NCBI GenBank assembly: GCA_015061685.1
Contig: SUWD01000015.1
Location: 1-64,000 of the forward strand
Origin: Lentisphaerota bacterium
GTDB lineage: Bacteria > Verrucomicrobiota > Lentisphaeria > Victivallales > Victivallaceae
Reading direction: 5' to 3'
Length of the DNA stretch: 64,000 bases
Below, piece after piece: positions 16,102-25,653 of the stretch (within the stretch, counting starts at the first letter, position 1; each line of letters opens with the position of its first letter). Made by a program: the position numbers and the translations under genes. The notes under the pieces are model-generated. The model was given only the letters and a program-made list of their open reading frames with translations, searched no databases and was not told the origin of the DNA.

Positions 16102-18399
16102 TTATTTTTTGATGCACAGTGTGCGGAAAACCGTCCGGCTGCCGCGTTCTTCTCTGGTGATGCCGTGGATATCACCCTCATAACCGGGAAAAACGTTTTC
16201 AAATTCCTCTCTGGCAAGCAGATAGTCCGCAATCGCTTTCGCCTCTCCGGAAACGGTTTCTCCGCCCATCATCACCGGAATGCCCGGCGGATAGGGAACC
16301 AGCATCACCGCCACCGTCCGGTTATCCAGTTCAGCAATATCCACCATCTCCACATCGCCGCGGACAACATGGGCAGCGGCTTCCACCGGAAGCATGGACG
16401 GCATCGGGATCACCTCAAATGCACGGTGCATCAATTCCAGAATTTTGTTTTCCCGCAGATAATCGTGCATGGCAATGCAATGGGATTTCAAGGTCTCATT
16501 TTTGTAGCGTTCCGGATAGTTCTTTACCAATTCCGGGAAAACTGCCGCCAGCGGAGTATCGTTGTCGTAGAGCTTCTTGAATTCAAACAACGCCGCCAGC
16601 AGCGATCCCTGCTTGGCACGATTAGTCCCCAGAGAATTCAACAGCAGAAATGAATAGTAATCCGTCTTTTCACATACAATGTTGTGCCGGATAAGAAAAT
16701 TGCTGACGATCGACGCCGGAATACCGCCATTCAAAAGTAAATTGCCCTTGTCATCGATCCCCGGAGTGGTGATCGTAAGTTTGATGGGGTCAAGCATCAC
16801 ATAATCATTTTCAATATCCTCAAAGCCGTGCCAGTTGTTTTTTGCATCAAGCACCCAGGGAGCCTGATTTTCCGCCAGATAATCCGTCGGACAATCTGCG
16901 AAGTCCACCATTTCGCCATGGTATTTCACTTTGTGCGGCTGCCACATACCGAAAAACCAGTCCCCGGAACGGCACGCTTCCCGTTCCAATTCCGCCATTT
17001 TACGCCGCAATTGGATCGCTTCACAGATGATGTCGTGCATGATCGTTTCACCATTGTCATCCATCATCTGTGTCGCCACATCCAGCGAAGCGATCATGCT
17101 GTATTGCGGAGAAGTCGAACCGTGCATCATATATGATTCATTGAATAATACCGGGTCTATTCTGCGGTCAGAACCGTTGCGGATGTGAAGCATTGATGCC
17201 TGTGAAAAAGCTGTCAGCAGTTTGTGCGTTGATTGTGAGCAGAATACCGGACGACGGCAATCTTTCACCGCCATACCGTAATGCCCGCGGTAAACCGGAT
17301 GGAAGTGAGCATAAGCATACCACGCTTCGTCAAAGTGGTAATTGCCGATCAGCCCGGCATTGGCAGATTCAGTTAAGATCGCCCCGGTATTGTAGCATAC
17401 GCCATCATAAGTCGAATTGGTCAGGGCACTCATTTTGATGCGGGAATTTTTTTCTCCGATCAGAGGGTGAGCTGCGATCCGCTTTTTTATCGAATCAGCG
17501 GAAAATTCCGAGAGCCGCACCGGGCCAATGATCCCTCTGGCATTGCGTCTGGGGATCATGTAAACCGGAGTCGCCCCGGTAATGACCATCGCATAATTGA
17601 GCGATTTATGGCAGTTGCGGTCAACCAATGCGACATCTCCTGCCAAAACCTGACTGCGCCAGATGATCTGATTGACGGTACTGGTGCCGTTGAGGACATA
17701 GTAGGTTTGATCGGCTCCGAAAACCCGGGCGGAATTGCGTTCAGCATCTCCGGCGGCACCCTCATGATCCAGCAGTGAACCCAATTCCGGTACGGAAATG
17801 GAGAGGTCACTGCGGAAGGTATTCTCACCGAAAAATTTGAACATCGCCACGCCGGCAGGTGCCCGGAGAAATCCCTGACCGCCCAAGTGTCCCGGAGTGT
17901 GCCAGGCATATTTGTAACGTTCGGAATATTCCACGAGTTTTCCGAAAAATTCCGGCAGGATGTCCTCGGAATAACTTTTGACCCAGTTGGCGATCCTCCC
18001 GGCGATAAATTCGATGGTATCGGCGGTTTTCCACAGACAGTCATTGATCTGTTTGAGGACATAACCGGGGAGATTTTCTGTTTCCAGATGATCGGTGAGC
18101 AGAATTACCGGGATTTTGGCATTCCGGCACCGGATCCGGTCAAGCAGTATCTCCGGGGGCATTTTTTCGCAGTCTTCTTCAAATTCCAGATCCCAGTCGA
18201 TGACGGCACATCCGATATCGGCACGGCTGGTGAATATTTCCAGTGCGTCTTCGTAGGTTGCCGCAGTAATGACAGTGCAGTCATTGGTCTTTTTTTTCAG
18301 TTCCTGCAGCAATTCCCGCAGGCGATGCCCCTCGTTATTGCCGGCGGAAAACTCTCCGGAAACGATCAGCACCGGCCAGTCAGCGAGTGTCATTTTCAT
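16102..18399 (-). CDS. adiA: Inducible amino acid decarboxylase, arginine type (AdiA-like)
   Basis: 765 residues. An N-terminal receiver-like wing domain (about 1-130) is followed by a PLP fold-type I core and the C-terminal Orn/Lys/Arg decarboxylase domain. PLP-binding Lys393 lies in QSTHKLL. Other landmarks are WHTPGHLGG, NSTYDGVCYNTG, FDEAWYAYAHFHPVY and the closing PYPPGIPVMMGGE. The best remembered match is E. coli AdiA (755 aa) rather than CadA, based on the TNxTYDGVCYN and HFDEAWY blocks and on DNDTPLAAVFPELVKNYPERY. AGGAGG precedes the ATG at 18399. Together with the antiporter it forms an acid-resistance pair. Arginine specificity is likely but not proven. Confidence 0.88.
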   Translation of the reverse strand: MKMTLADWPVLIVSGEFSAGNNEGHRLRELLQELKKKTNDCTVITAATYEDALEIFTSRADIGCAVIDWDLEFEEDCEKMPPEILLDRIRCRNAKIPVILLTDHLETENLPGYVLKQINDCLWKTADTIEFIAGRIANWVKSYSEDILPEFFGKLVEYSERYKYAWHTPGHLGGQGFLRAPAGVAMFKFFGENTFRSDLSISVPELGSLLDHEGAAGDAERNSARVFGADQTYYVLNGTSTVNQIIWRSQVLAGDVALVDRNCHKSLNYAMVITGATPVYMIPRRNARGIIGPVRLSEFSADSIKKRIAAHPLIGEKNSRIKMSALTNSTYDGVCYNTGAILTESANAGLIGNYHFDEAWYAYAHFHPVYRGHYGMAVKDCRRPVFCSQSTHKLLTAFSQASMLHIRNGSDRRIDPVLFNESYMMHGSTSPQYSMIASLDVATQMMDDNGETIMHDIICEAIQLRRKMAELEREACRSGDWFFGMWQPHKVKYHGEMVDFADCPTDYLAENQAPWVLDAKNNWHGFEDIENDYVMLDPIKLTITTPGIDDKGNLLLNGGIPASIVSNFLIRHNIVCEKTDYYSFLLLNSLGTNRAKQGSLLAALFEFKKLYDNDTPLAAVFPELVKNYPERYKNETLKSHCIAMHDYLRENKILELMHRAFEVIPMPSMLPVEAAAHVVRGDVEMVDIAELDNRTVAVMLVPYPPGIPVMMGGETVSGEAKAIADYLLAREEFENVFPGYEGDIHGITREERGSRTVFRTLCIKK

Positions 18400-18719
18400 A
18401 GTAAATCCTCCTCTGTGCAATAGATCTTCCATGCCGTTTTCTGCCGGAGCAATCCATCATTCATGCTCAACGTACAGCAGAAAAAATTCCGGTCTGGAAA
18501 CCGGATCCATGCTCCTCTCCTGCCTTCCAATATAATGTGTTGGAGCAAAATTCCAATTAAACAAGCAGAAGTATGGTGAAAAAAACAGAGATGCAGCCGG
18601 GCATTTTTGCTGCCGGTAAGACCAAAGCGGGTAAAAAATTTTTATAACCGATCCCCGGCGAACCGGAAGATTCTGCCGGTATTTTCTCAATCTTTTCTTT
18701 GACCTTTTTAAGTCCACTT
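18400..18719. other. Intergenic region upstream of adiA
   Basis: 320 bp between adiA and the 3' end of the SGNH hydrolase gene. A minus-strand promoter is possible: TTGGAA (18551-18556), a 16-bp spacer, TATATT (18529-18534), leaving a leader of about 120 nt. No further gene or clear terminator is seen. Confidence 0.4.
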
Positions 18720-19643
18720 TCAAAGGATGATTTTCACCCTGACCTTTCTGCCGCCGGTAGAGGGCAGTTTCACGGTCAAATTGCACAGATAGTCATCCCA
18801 TTTGCCTTGAGGAATCGGGAAATCGTCTTCACCTTGGAATTTTGCCGGTTCAAGATAGTACCGGAAAGGCGATTCAAACGTTACCGGCCCGTAAGATGAA
18901 TAGGTAAATCCATCTCTGCTGATCCCGTAAAAACAGCTGATCCCGGCTTTGGCTGTTGCTTCTGAAATGCTTATCACATAAGACATGATCCGGTGATGAC
19001 CGGCACGACGCATGATGAAATCAAATTTTTCCGGTGATTGCGGCCGGTTTTCCCGGATCGTTGCGGCAACGGTTTCCGCCATGATCAAGTGTCCGGCGGG
19101 ATTGGGATGCACTCCGTCCGGGAAAAGGTCGATTTTCTGATCCAGAGCCAGATTTATCTGTGCCAGCAAAAGGCCTTCTCTGGCGGCGATTTCCTGGATA
19201 ATGGTATTGGTTATGTCGTGGAAAAGAGCCAATTCGCCGCGGCGGTTGGTGGGGGTGATGGTCAAAACGACAAAAGTTGTATCCGGCAGAGCGGCTTTGG
19301 CTTCCCGGATGAATTGCCGGTAACTCCAGCCGAAATCTCCGATTGACGAATGTGCAGTCTGGTCATTCACTCCATGCTGGATGACTGCAATATCCGGTTT
19401 TGCTTTGACAAGCTCCTGCAATTTATCCGGGTAGGCAGACACATTATCTTCGGGCCATTTGGAATCGCACAGATTTGAACCGGAAACTGCAATATTTTTC
19501 TCGACATAAAGAATACCGTCACTGTTTTCATTGAGCAGTTTTACGGTTTGAGTGGAGAAGCGGTTTTCGGGGGATTTCGCTCCGACTCCGCATGAGATGC
19601 TGTCCCCGGCAAAAAGAATGGTTTTGATGTTTTTTTCTTTCAT
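18720..19643 (-). CDS. SGNH/GDSL-family esterase
   Basis: 307 residues with no signal peptide. The SGNH hydrolase fold is shown by FAGDSIS (Ser15), the GVND block at 91-94, and PDGVHPNPAGH with Asp176 and His179. Enzymes of this kind remove acetyl or other ester groups, often from polysaccharides. About 100 residues past the catalytic core form a C-terminal extension of unknown role. It is the last gene of a three-gene minus-strand unit AraC - amidohydrolase - esterase (13 bp from the amidohydrolase). The unit is divergent from a large sugar-utilisation operon, so deacetylation of the same glycan is a reasonable guess. Confidence 0.82.
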   Translation of the reverse strand: MKEKNIKTILFAGDSISCGVGAKSPENRFSTQTVKLLNENSDGILYVEKNIAVSGSNLCDSKWPEDNVSAYPDKLQELVKAKPDIAVIQHGVNDQTAHSSIGDFGWSYRQFIREAKAALPDTTFVVLTITPTNRRGELALFHDITNTIIQEIAAREGLLLAQINLALDQKIDLFPDGVHPNPAGHLIMAETVAATIRENRPQSPEKFDFIMRRAGHHRIMSYVISISEATAKAGISCFYGISRDGFTYSSYGPVTFESPFRYYLEPAKFQGEDDFPIPQGKWDDYLCNLTVKLPSTGGRKVRVKIIL

Positions 19644-19656
19644 GGTGGTGAACTCC

Positions 19657-20448
19657 TCAACTTATTTTATATCCGGTCAGGTTAAGAAAATTATCCCTGA
19701 AAACAGCTCTGCATTCATCTCCGGAAAGTTTTTCAAACATGACACCGGCGACATTCATTGCCGGATTGCAAATCGGATAATCTGTCCCGAAAAGGATCCG
19801 CCCTTTTCCAAGCATGTCGATCCCTTTACGCAGCATTCCCATGCGGAACAAGCCCGATCCGGAAAGATCAAGATACATATTAGGATGTTTTACTGCCAGC
19901 TCATAAGTTGGCATCACTCCCCATGAACTTTCCGGATGGGCAATAACAAAATTAACTTTGGGGAATCTGCCTATCAATTTATCCATATCCTCCAAAGATG
20001 AAGGATGGAGGTTTATTACCATACCCAAATTTTCTGCCAGATCGCAAATCAAATCCATACCGGGCAGAGAATACTTCTCGTATCCCATTACATACCAAGC
20101 GATTTCACCGACCCAATTAAAACCGGCACGGTGAAATTTCTCCATTTCCGAACAAGATTCTTCGGGGAGCAGAGGTGATATGTTTACTCCCGGATAAAAG
20201 CTGTCCGGATATTCCCGGTGAACAGTTAATACCCTTTCATTGCATTTGTATAATTTTTCCGCTTCGAGACCGGCTCCTCTTTCATTGAATGAACCGCAGG
20301 AAAGTTTTATTCCGGCAGCGGCCTGTACCGAAAAAAATTCACTGTAAGATTCCGGAACTTGAAAATCGAACTTCCGGTCACTGCACAAATAAGGGTGCAT
20401 GTGACAGTCTATTACCGGATATTCCGGAATGAAATTGAGATTATCCAT
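19657..20448 (-). CDS. Amidohydrolase-superfamily protein (PF04909 type)
   Basis: 263 residues, a TIM-barrel metal hydrolase. The metal-binding pair His16-x-His18 is in VIDCHMHPY. A further His (VINLHPSS), a fourth in FVIAHPES and the final Asp in ILFGTDYPICNP complete the site, so it looks active. This subfamily includes decarboxylases and lactone or amide hydrolases acting on small acids; the substrate here is unknown. Start chosen at 20448 behind AAAGGAGAG; a longer frame would run into the AraC gene. Two related proteins are encoded at 31.1-32.7 kb in the divergent operon. Confidence 0.8.
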   Translation of the reverse strand: MDNLNFIPEYPVIDCHMHPYLCSDRKFDFQVPESYSEFFSVQAAAGIKLSCGSFNERGAGLEAEKLYKCNERVLTVHREYPDSFYPGVNISPLLPEESCSEMEKFHRAGFNWVGEIAWYVMGYEKYSLPGMDLICDLAENLGMVINLHPSSLEDMDKLIGRFPKVNFVIAHPESSWGVMPTYELAVKHPNMYLDLSGSGLFRMGMLRKGIDMLGKGRILFGTDYPICNPAMNVAGVMFEKLSGDECRAVFRDNFLNLTGYKIS

Positions 20449-20509
20449 TTGCCACTCTCTCCTTTTTATAAAAAATACACTGTTTTCTGTTATTATTCCG
20501 GAGATCCTG

Positions 20510-21391
20510 TTACAAAACGGTAAGCTCATCGACCGCCGGATGACTTAACATTTTCTCATCGGATGGCGGATTACCGAAGCGGCGATGATATTCACGGGAA
20601 AAAAATTTCACATCCCGGTATCCGCATAATTCAGCGACCTGTGTCACTGGTAAATGTTTGAACTGCAACAGTTTTTGAGCATAATTCAACCGCAGGGTAA
20701 TTAAATACTGCATCGGAGTGCAAGAAAATTGACTGCGGAATTTCCTGATCAAAGTCGGCTTGGATAGCCCATATTTCAATGCGATATCATTCAACGTGAG
20801 CGGTGAATTGAAGCTGCTTTGCATATATTCACATATTTTCTGCAGAGAATTTGTTGTTTCGGAATGTTCCTTCTGTGGCATTTGCAACATAAGCCGATAG
20901 CTTTCCACAGAAAGTTCATTTACGGAAACGCTTTCTGACTTCACCATTTCTCCGATTTTCTGCAACTGTCTGCTGAATAAACCATCTTTCGGCATTTTGA
21001 TTACTTCCCCGATCCCCAATGCCGAATTATGCAGCAGCAATTGAAGCAATACGCTGTCTGGAAAACCTACTACAATTTTTTTCAATTCGTATCGGGGAGA
21101 AACGTTGATCCGGTTTTGCGATCTCGGCAGCAGGGCATACAATGCTCCGGGAAAGAGTGGAAAACGGCTGCTGTCGGAAGTCGTCAGCACACCTTGACCA
21201 TGCGTAATAAATTCAAAGCAATAACAATTTATTATCCCCGGATGTGAAAATTCACAACCATCAAAAATCTCACTTTCTCCGTAAAAAGCAGGAATCAACT
21301 GCCGGTCATTCTTAACTGCGGAAGTGGAAAACCAGAAATTCTCCTTCCAGACTTTTCCGTGACTTTTAGTTTTGTGGAAAACAATATTCAT
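20510..21391 (-). CDS. AraC-family transcriptional regulator
   Basis: 293 residues. The sensing half is a cupin (HGQGVLTTSDSSRFPLFPGALYALLP). The C-terminal DNA-binding half has both helix-turn-helix units, LNDIALKYGLSKPTLIRKFRSQF and VAELCGYRDVKFFSREYHRRFG. It heads the short minus-strand unit and faces the 21785-34964 operon across a 393-bp gap. It is the obvious candidate regulator for both. Confidence 0.88.
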   Translation of the reverse strand: MNIVFHKTKSHGKVWKENFWFSTSAVKNDRQLIPAFYGESEIFDGCEFSHPGIINCYCFEFITHGQGVLTTSDSSRFPLFPGALYALLPRSQNRINVSPRYELKKIVVGFPDSVLLQLLLHNSALGIGEVIKMPKDGLFSRQLQKIGEMVKSESVSVNELSVESYRLMLQMPQKEHSETTNSLQKICEYMQSSFNSPLTLNDIALKYGLSKPTLIRKFRSQFSCTPMQYLITLRLNYAQKLLQFKHLPVTQVAELCGYRDVKFFSREYHRRFGNPPSDEKMLSHPAVDELTVL

Positions 21392-21784
21392 AATTTACAA
21401 GAACTTTTCATGCCATGAAATCGTACTGTTTCAGATAATATAATTCACCTTTAGAGAAATGCAATCGTCCATTGTCGCATATATTCAAAATTTTTTCCCG
21501 TTGGAAAAATCCGGAAGATTTTTTTGATCAACTGATACTTCGGGAGAATTATTTGGGAAATCAGGCTTGAATTTTCTGCATTTTCACCGGATGTTTGTCC
21601 GGTAGGCGTCTTGTACATATAAAAACATGGTATTATTGTCCACTATAATGATAATATAATCCACCTTGTTTTTGTTGCATTTTTTCAGTTTTGCATGTAT
21701 AATTAAAACGGTAACCGGAATTTCCTGCCGTAAAATTGACAGCAGCAGGAAGATCACTTTATCTGTCAAAGGAAAAATTTTCTA
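21392..21784. promoter_or_regulatory. Divergent control region with a plus-strand promoter
   Basis: 393 bp, AT-rich and without a gene. A plus-strand promoter reads TTGCAT (21675-21680), a 17-bp spacer, TATAAT (21698-21703). The start would be near 21710, leaving a leader of about 75 nt before the pseudopilin gene. A second TATAAT-like cluster lies near 21645-21660. No clear inverted repeat for AraC binding was recognised. Confidence 0.55.
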
Positions 21785-22633
21785 ATGGTGAAAGGGAAAA
21801 AAATGAAAAATCAAACTTGCTTCAGAAGTAATCTTTTCTGGCAGGGATCTGCCAGAAAGCCCATGGGCTTTACTCTTATCGAGCTGCTTGTTGTGATTGC
21901 GATCATCGCCATTCTTGCGGCAATATTGCTCCCGGCACTTAATTCCGCCCGTGAACGCGGCCGTCAGGCAACCTGCCTTAATAACTTCAAACAGTTTCTC
22001 TCTGCTGCCAATATGTACAGCAGTGATTCTGATGATTGGGCATGTCCCGTATTTGACACTGATTACCATGGCACGGCGACAGCTTCCTGGTATGGAACCG
22101 CAGAATCCGCAACCCCCGGAAGTTCAGCAAAAAAAGGGTTGCTGCGTGAATATATGGGGGTTGCCTATGGTGCTCCCACGATCGGAGGATGGGAGAGTCC
22201 ATTTACCTGTCCTTCCCGGAATATCGTTAAAGGAAATTATGTGATTGCAATGAATAACAAATGCAACGTTTATAATAGCAACGGCAGAGATATGATAGGA
22301 AAAATCAGCGGATTGGCTTCAGCTTCCAGAAGCTGTTATTTCTTTGAAGGAAAAGGTACGCTGCAACAAGCATCTGGCGGTTATACAGATATCGTTTTTC
22401 CGCATGGGGCTCAAGGCTTCAGTGAAACGACTGTCCATGATGCCGTAACTGCCACACTCCCGGGAGCTTCCAGCATCGGATTTTTTGACGGTCATGCGGC
22501 AATGCATCAGAAAAATTCATTGCCTGTCGAATATATCTGGACAAATGTGAATGCTGTAATTCCGTCAAGCTTCTGGAATCCGTGGAAAAATAACGTAAAT
22601 ACGAACTACTACCGCTGGAGCGATAATTGGTAA
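21785..22633 (+). CDS. Prepilin-like (pseudopilin) protein with H-X9-DG style C-terminus
   Basis: 282 residues. A short basic leader ending in KPMG is followed by the methylated-pilin helix [31 protein letters not shown], so a prepilin peptidase should cut between Gly and Phe. The soluble domain ends with [13 protein letters not shown], a variant of the H-X9-DG motif with a longer gap after the His. The ATG could be 21785 or 21803; both have weak ribosome sites. The leader-coding DNA contains a perfect 10-bp hairpin (21835-21858) followed by a 16-bp palindrome (21856-21871). It is the first gene of the big plus-strand operon and is followed after 40 bp by a 987-residue secreted protein. The role could be secretion, surface display or glycan capture; this is not known. 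Confidence 0.88.
   Translation: MVKGKKMKNQTCFRSNLFWQGSARKPMGFTLIELLVVIAIIAILAAILLPALNSARERGRQATCLNNFKQFLSAANMYSSDSDDWACPVFDTDYHGTATASWYGTAESATPGSSAKKGLLREYMGVAYGAPTIGGWESPFTCPSRNIVKGNYVIAMNNKCNVYNSNGRDMIGKISGLASASRSCYFFEGKGTLQQASGGYTDIVFPHGAQGFSETTVHDAVTATLPGASSIGFFDGHAAMHQKNSLPVEYIWTNVNAVIPSSFWNPWKNNVNTNYYRWSDNW
21835..21871 (+). repeat. Hairpin and palindrome in pseudopilin leader-coding sequence
   Basis: TTTCTGGCAG (21835-21844), loop GGAT, CTGCCAGAAA (21849-21858) form a perfect 10-bp stem. It is followed by the overlapping perfect palindrome AAAGCCCATGGGCTTT (21856-21871). The sequence differs from the hairpins in the other two pseudopilin genes. Confidence 0.8.
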
Positions 22634-22673
22634 TTCCGGTTGAAACGACTGCTTATACAAGGAAAATTGCGTA

Positions 22674-25637
22674 ATGAAATATCTGTCCCGTCTTATGATC
22701 CTGCCGGTTGCGGCACTGTTTTTGCAGGCGGCAGCAGAAGATGTTTCTGCTGTGCTGAAAAAGACCAGAACCATCTATTCTGTCGCCAATCCCGGTTCAA
22801 GAGCTGCCAAAGCCGGAGGTTTTATCCAGAATGACTCTTTGTGGGTTCCCTGCCCGCAAAATACCACCGTCGCGGTCAGTCACGACGATAAAAACCTCTA
22901 TATCTGCTTTGATATGAAAGAAGATCCGGCAAATATGCAGTTCCTTCACGGCAGAGAAAAAGTAAAAATCACCTACTGGGCAAACAACTGCGTGGAAGTC
23001 ATGCTGCAGCCCCCCGAGGGAAAACAGAAAAATTTCTGGTATCATCTTGCCGTTGACTGTGCCGGTCATGTTTTCTTTGCCAGAGAAAATGATGTTTCTG
23101 AAATGCCAGGTGTCGTGAATATCAAAGAGGTCAGTTCCTCCAATATCCGCACCAAGGTCAAATTACTGAAAAACGGTTGGACTGTCTCCGCCGTCATCCC
23201 TCTGAAAGAACTCAACGGAACCTCTTTCAGCGGCGAATGGCGGGCTAATTTCGGCAGAACCCGGATCGTGAATGATAAAACCGCTTATTACGTTTGGAAC
23301 CGTACCAAAGGTTATCAGCAAAGCGGTAATTTCGGGGTTCTCAAATTCGGTGCACCTGCCGATATTCAGCAGCAGGAGAATAAGTACATCAATGCTCTCA
23401 CTGAATATCAGAAAAGCAAAGCTGCAATCGTTGCCAAACTCAAAGCCCGCAGTTATGAGTGGAAATATGCTTTCGGCAAAGGGGAGATGTATCAGCCTTT
23501 CGATACCGCTTATTCCGCTGAAAAAGGTTTCGGCTGGCTGGAAAACGGCATAAAAACCGGTTCTTACGATAAAAAGAATACCCGTGTGTGGGACAGTCCC
23601 ATAAATCCGCTGTGCGATAATTATGTATTCAATGATGTGCCGGGCAGCAACGGCAGAGTGGTGAATAATTTCCAAGTCGATCTGCCCAACGGCAAATATA
23701 AGGTCAGTCTGCTTGCCGGATTCATCTATGAGGAGCGTACCCCCGGTGAGAAAGCTCCGCAGCGCCGCCGCTTTTCGCTTGCGATCAACGGTAAAAAAGT
23801 CCGGGATTACGACATCGGTACGATCATGTACACCAAAGACTTTTTCCATGCGGAAGTTACCGATGGCAAGCTGGTGCTGACCTTTGACGGGGATTCCGTT
23901 TTCCCTGACCGTCCGGAAACGGTGGAGTGGGCAGGTGAAGGCTCTCTGGGTAAATATTACCGTCCCGGCTGGATCGTCAATGCTATTTGCATCTATCCGG
24001 CAGCCGACCGCAAAGCCGCTGAAAAGCAGATCGCCACCGATCAGCTCGAATTGTGGTTCCATACTCCCGAAGAGATAGCAAAATTGGAAGAGGTCGTAAT
24101 CAGGGAACCGGATATTCCCATGCCGGAATATGCCCGCAAACAGGGATTCGCTCTCTTCACACGGCCGCTTGGTGAATTGATCTATTCCGGCAGCCGTCCG
24201 AAAAAAGGTGAATTGACAACTTCGCTCTCTGTCGCTGCCGCTCCCGGGGAAACTTTTTATCTGCCCTTTGCCATGCTTCCTCTGAAAGATATGGACAAGG
24301 TGGACATGAGCATGGACAGCAAAGATATTGTTCTGCGGGAAGCTATTTCCATCTCCTGGCTGCTCGGCGGAGGTAAATATGGTGTTGTGCCGTGGTATCT
24401 TGACGATTATCAGTATCTTGACCACGACATGAATCAGGGCGAAACCAAATTTTTCTGGCTCTCCGGCAAGATCCCGATGGATGCCGCCGCCGGTAAGCGT
24501 AATTATACTCTGCGGATTGCGGCAGAGGGGAAAAATATCGAAGTGCCGGTAACTGTGCAAGTCCTGCCGATAAAGCTGGAAAAAACCGATTTTTATTACG
24601 GCGGAGATTTCTGCTCCGGTTACAATTTCCCGCGTTATATTTACGATGACCGTATTCTCGAACTCTGTAAAGAGTTGTCGATCAATACCGCTACATTGAC
24701 ATTGCTCAAACCGGAAAAGCCCGGAGCTTATGAGAATCTGGAACGGCATTTGCGTTTTCTCAAAAAGATGAATTATCCCATGGGATTCATGATCTTCTAC
24801 CCTGTCCCATTTCTTTACGAGGAAGATCATCCGTTGAGACAGCAGAAAATCACCCGGTTTTCGGATAAGTGTTTCAATTATTACATGGAAGCTGCCCAGT
24901 ACGCCCATGATAAGATGCAGCAGGATAAAAGTATGAGATTCATCTACTACTTCATGGATGAAGCTCACTGCAAAAGTGAACCCTACTGGGCAGAACAGAT
25001 CCGCATTGCCAAAGCTGTCCGGGAAAGATATCCTGATATGCCGATCATGGCTTCGGAATCTGAAGACAGTTACTGGCGTTCCAAAGCCTATGTCAATTTC
25101 CCCCGTCTGCATGAGGTGGAGGACTTCAATCATCCGGATTTGCGGGGCAAATTCGTGACTGCTTACCCCAGTCAGCATATACTTCAGGGGATCGACATCA
25201 ATTTTGCCCGTCTGGTCACCGGCTGGATATGTGCCACTACTGAAATCGACTGCATATATTTGTGGCAGCTTTTTGAAGCATTGCAGGTCAACAGCGGTTT
25301 GCGCCGTTCCTGCTGGACGATGCTTGTTCAATCAGCGGTCGGCGGTTACCGGGTAATGCCGCGTCTGGCAACGGTGATGGGACAGGTCGGTGTCTATGAC
25401 CAGTATTATTTGAATACATTGCAGATGAAACTCAAGGAGGCAGAGAATTCTTCCGATGAGAATACAAAAGCAAAAGCCGCCAAAATCAGCCGCAAACTTT
25501 CATTGATTCTGAAAGAGGTCAAACCGAGCTATACCTGGTATTGGCGTAACGGCGGCGTGTGGCAGGGAAATGTTTTCGCTGTCCTCCGCAAATTTATGAT
25601 CGATTCGATTATTGAACTTGACAGTTTGAATAAATAA
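22674..25637 (+). CDS. Large secreted carbohydrate-active protein with family-9-like binding domain
   Basis: 987 residues. A signal peptide covers about residues 1-21 (ends in LFLQAAAED). Residues about 25-230 resemble the carbohydrate-binding/DOMON-like CBM9 fold (VAVSHDDKNLYICFDMKEDP and NNCVEVMLQPPEG). A second beta-rich module at about 260-440 contains LPNGKYKVSLLAGF, typical of malectin/CBM35-type domains. From about 480 onward it resembles DUF4091/GH123-like barrels. MRFIYYFMDEAHCKSEPYW is a likely active-site strand with an Asp-Glu pair, followed by PIMASESEDSYW. A glycosidase role is likely but unproven. It directly follows the pseudopilin gene and probably acts on the imported glycan at the cell surface or periplasm. 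Confidence 0.75.
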   Translation: MKYLSRLMILPVAALFLQAAAEDVSAVLKKTRTIYSVANPGSRAAKAGGFIQNDSLWVPCPQNTTVAVSHDDKNLYICFDMKEDPANMQFLHGREKVKITYWANNCVEVMLQPPEGKQKNFWYHLAVDCAGHVFFARENDVSEMPGVVNIKEVSSSNIRTKVKLLKNGWTVSAVIPLKELNGTSFSGEWRANFGRTRIVNDKTAYYVWNRTKGYQQSGNFGVLKFGAPADIQQQENKYINALTEYQKSKAAIVAKLKARSYEWKYAFGKGEMYQPFDTAYSAEKGFGWLENGIKTGSYDKKNTRVWDSPINPLCDNYVFNDVPGSNGRVVNNFQVDLPNGKYKVSLLAGFIYEERTPGEKAPQRRRFSLAINGKKVRDYDIGTIMYTKDFFHAEVTDGKLVLTFDGDSVFPDRPETVEWAGEGSLGKYYRPGWIVNAICIYPAADRKAAEKQIATDQLELWFHTPEEIAKLEEVVIREPDIPMPEYARKQGFALFTRPLGELIYSGSRPKKGELTTSLSVAAAPGETFYLPFAMLPLKDMDKVDMSMDSKDIVLREAISISWLLGGGKYGVVPWYLDDYQYLDHDMNQGETKFFWLSGKIPMDAAAGKRNYTLRIAAEGKNIEVPVTVQVLPIKLEKTDFYYGGDFCSGYNFPRYIYDDRILELCKELSINTATLTLLKPEKPGAYENLERHLRFLKKMNYPMGFMIFYPVPFLYEEDHPLRQQKITRFSDKCFNYYMEAAQYAHDKMQQDKSMRFIYYFMDEAHCKSEPYWAEQIRIAKAVRERYPDMPIMASESEDSYWRSKAYVNFPRLHEVEDFNHPDLRGKFVTAYPSQHILQGIDINFARLVTGWICATTEIDCIYLWQLFEALQVNSGLRRSCWTMLVQSAVGGYRVMPRLATVMGQVGVYDQYYLNTLQMKLKEAENSSDENTKAKAAKISRKLSLILKEVKPSYTWYWRNGGVWQGNVFAVLRKFMIDSIIELDSLNK

Positions 25638-25653
25638 AAGAAAGAATTTTGAA

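Noticed and set aside
18705-18735. Extra operator half-site (AAGTCCACTTT) near the end of the SGNH gene
   Set aside because: A single half without a partner arm, at a gene end and not in a promoter.
23163-25331. 722-codon minus-strand open frame across the 987-residue protein gene
   Set aside because: Shadow frame. The plus-strand protein has a signal peptide and domain-like sequence; the antisense translation has neither.
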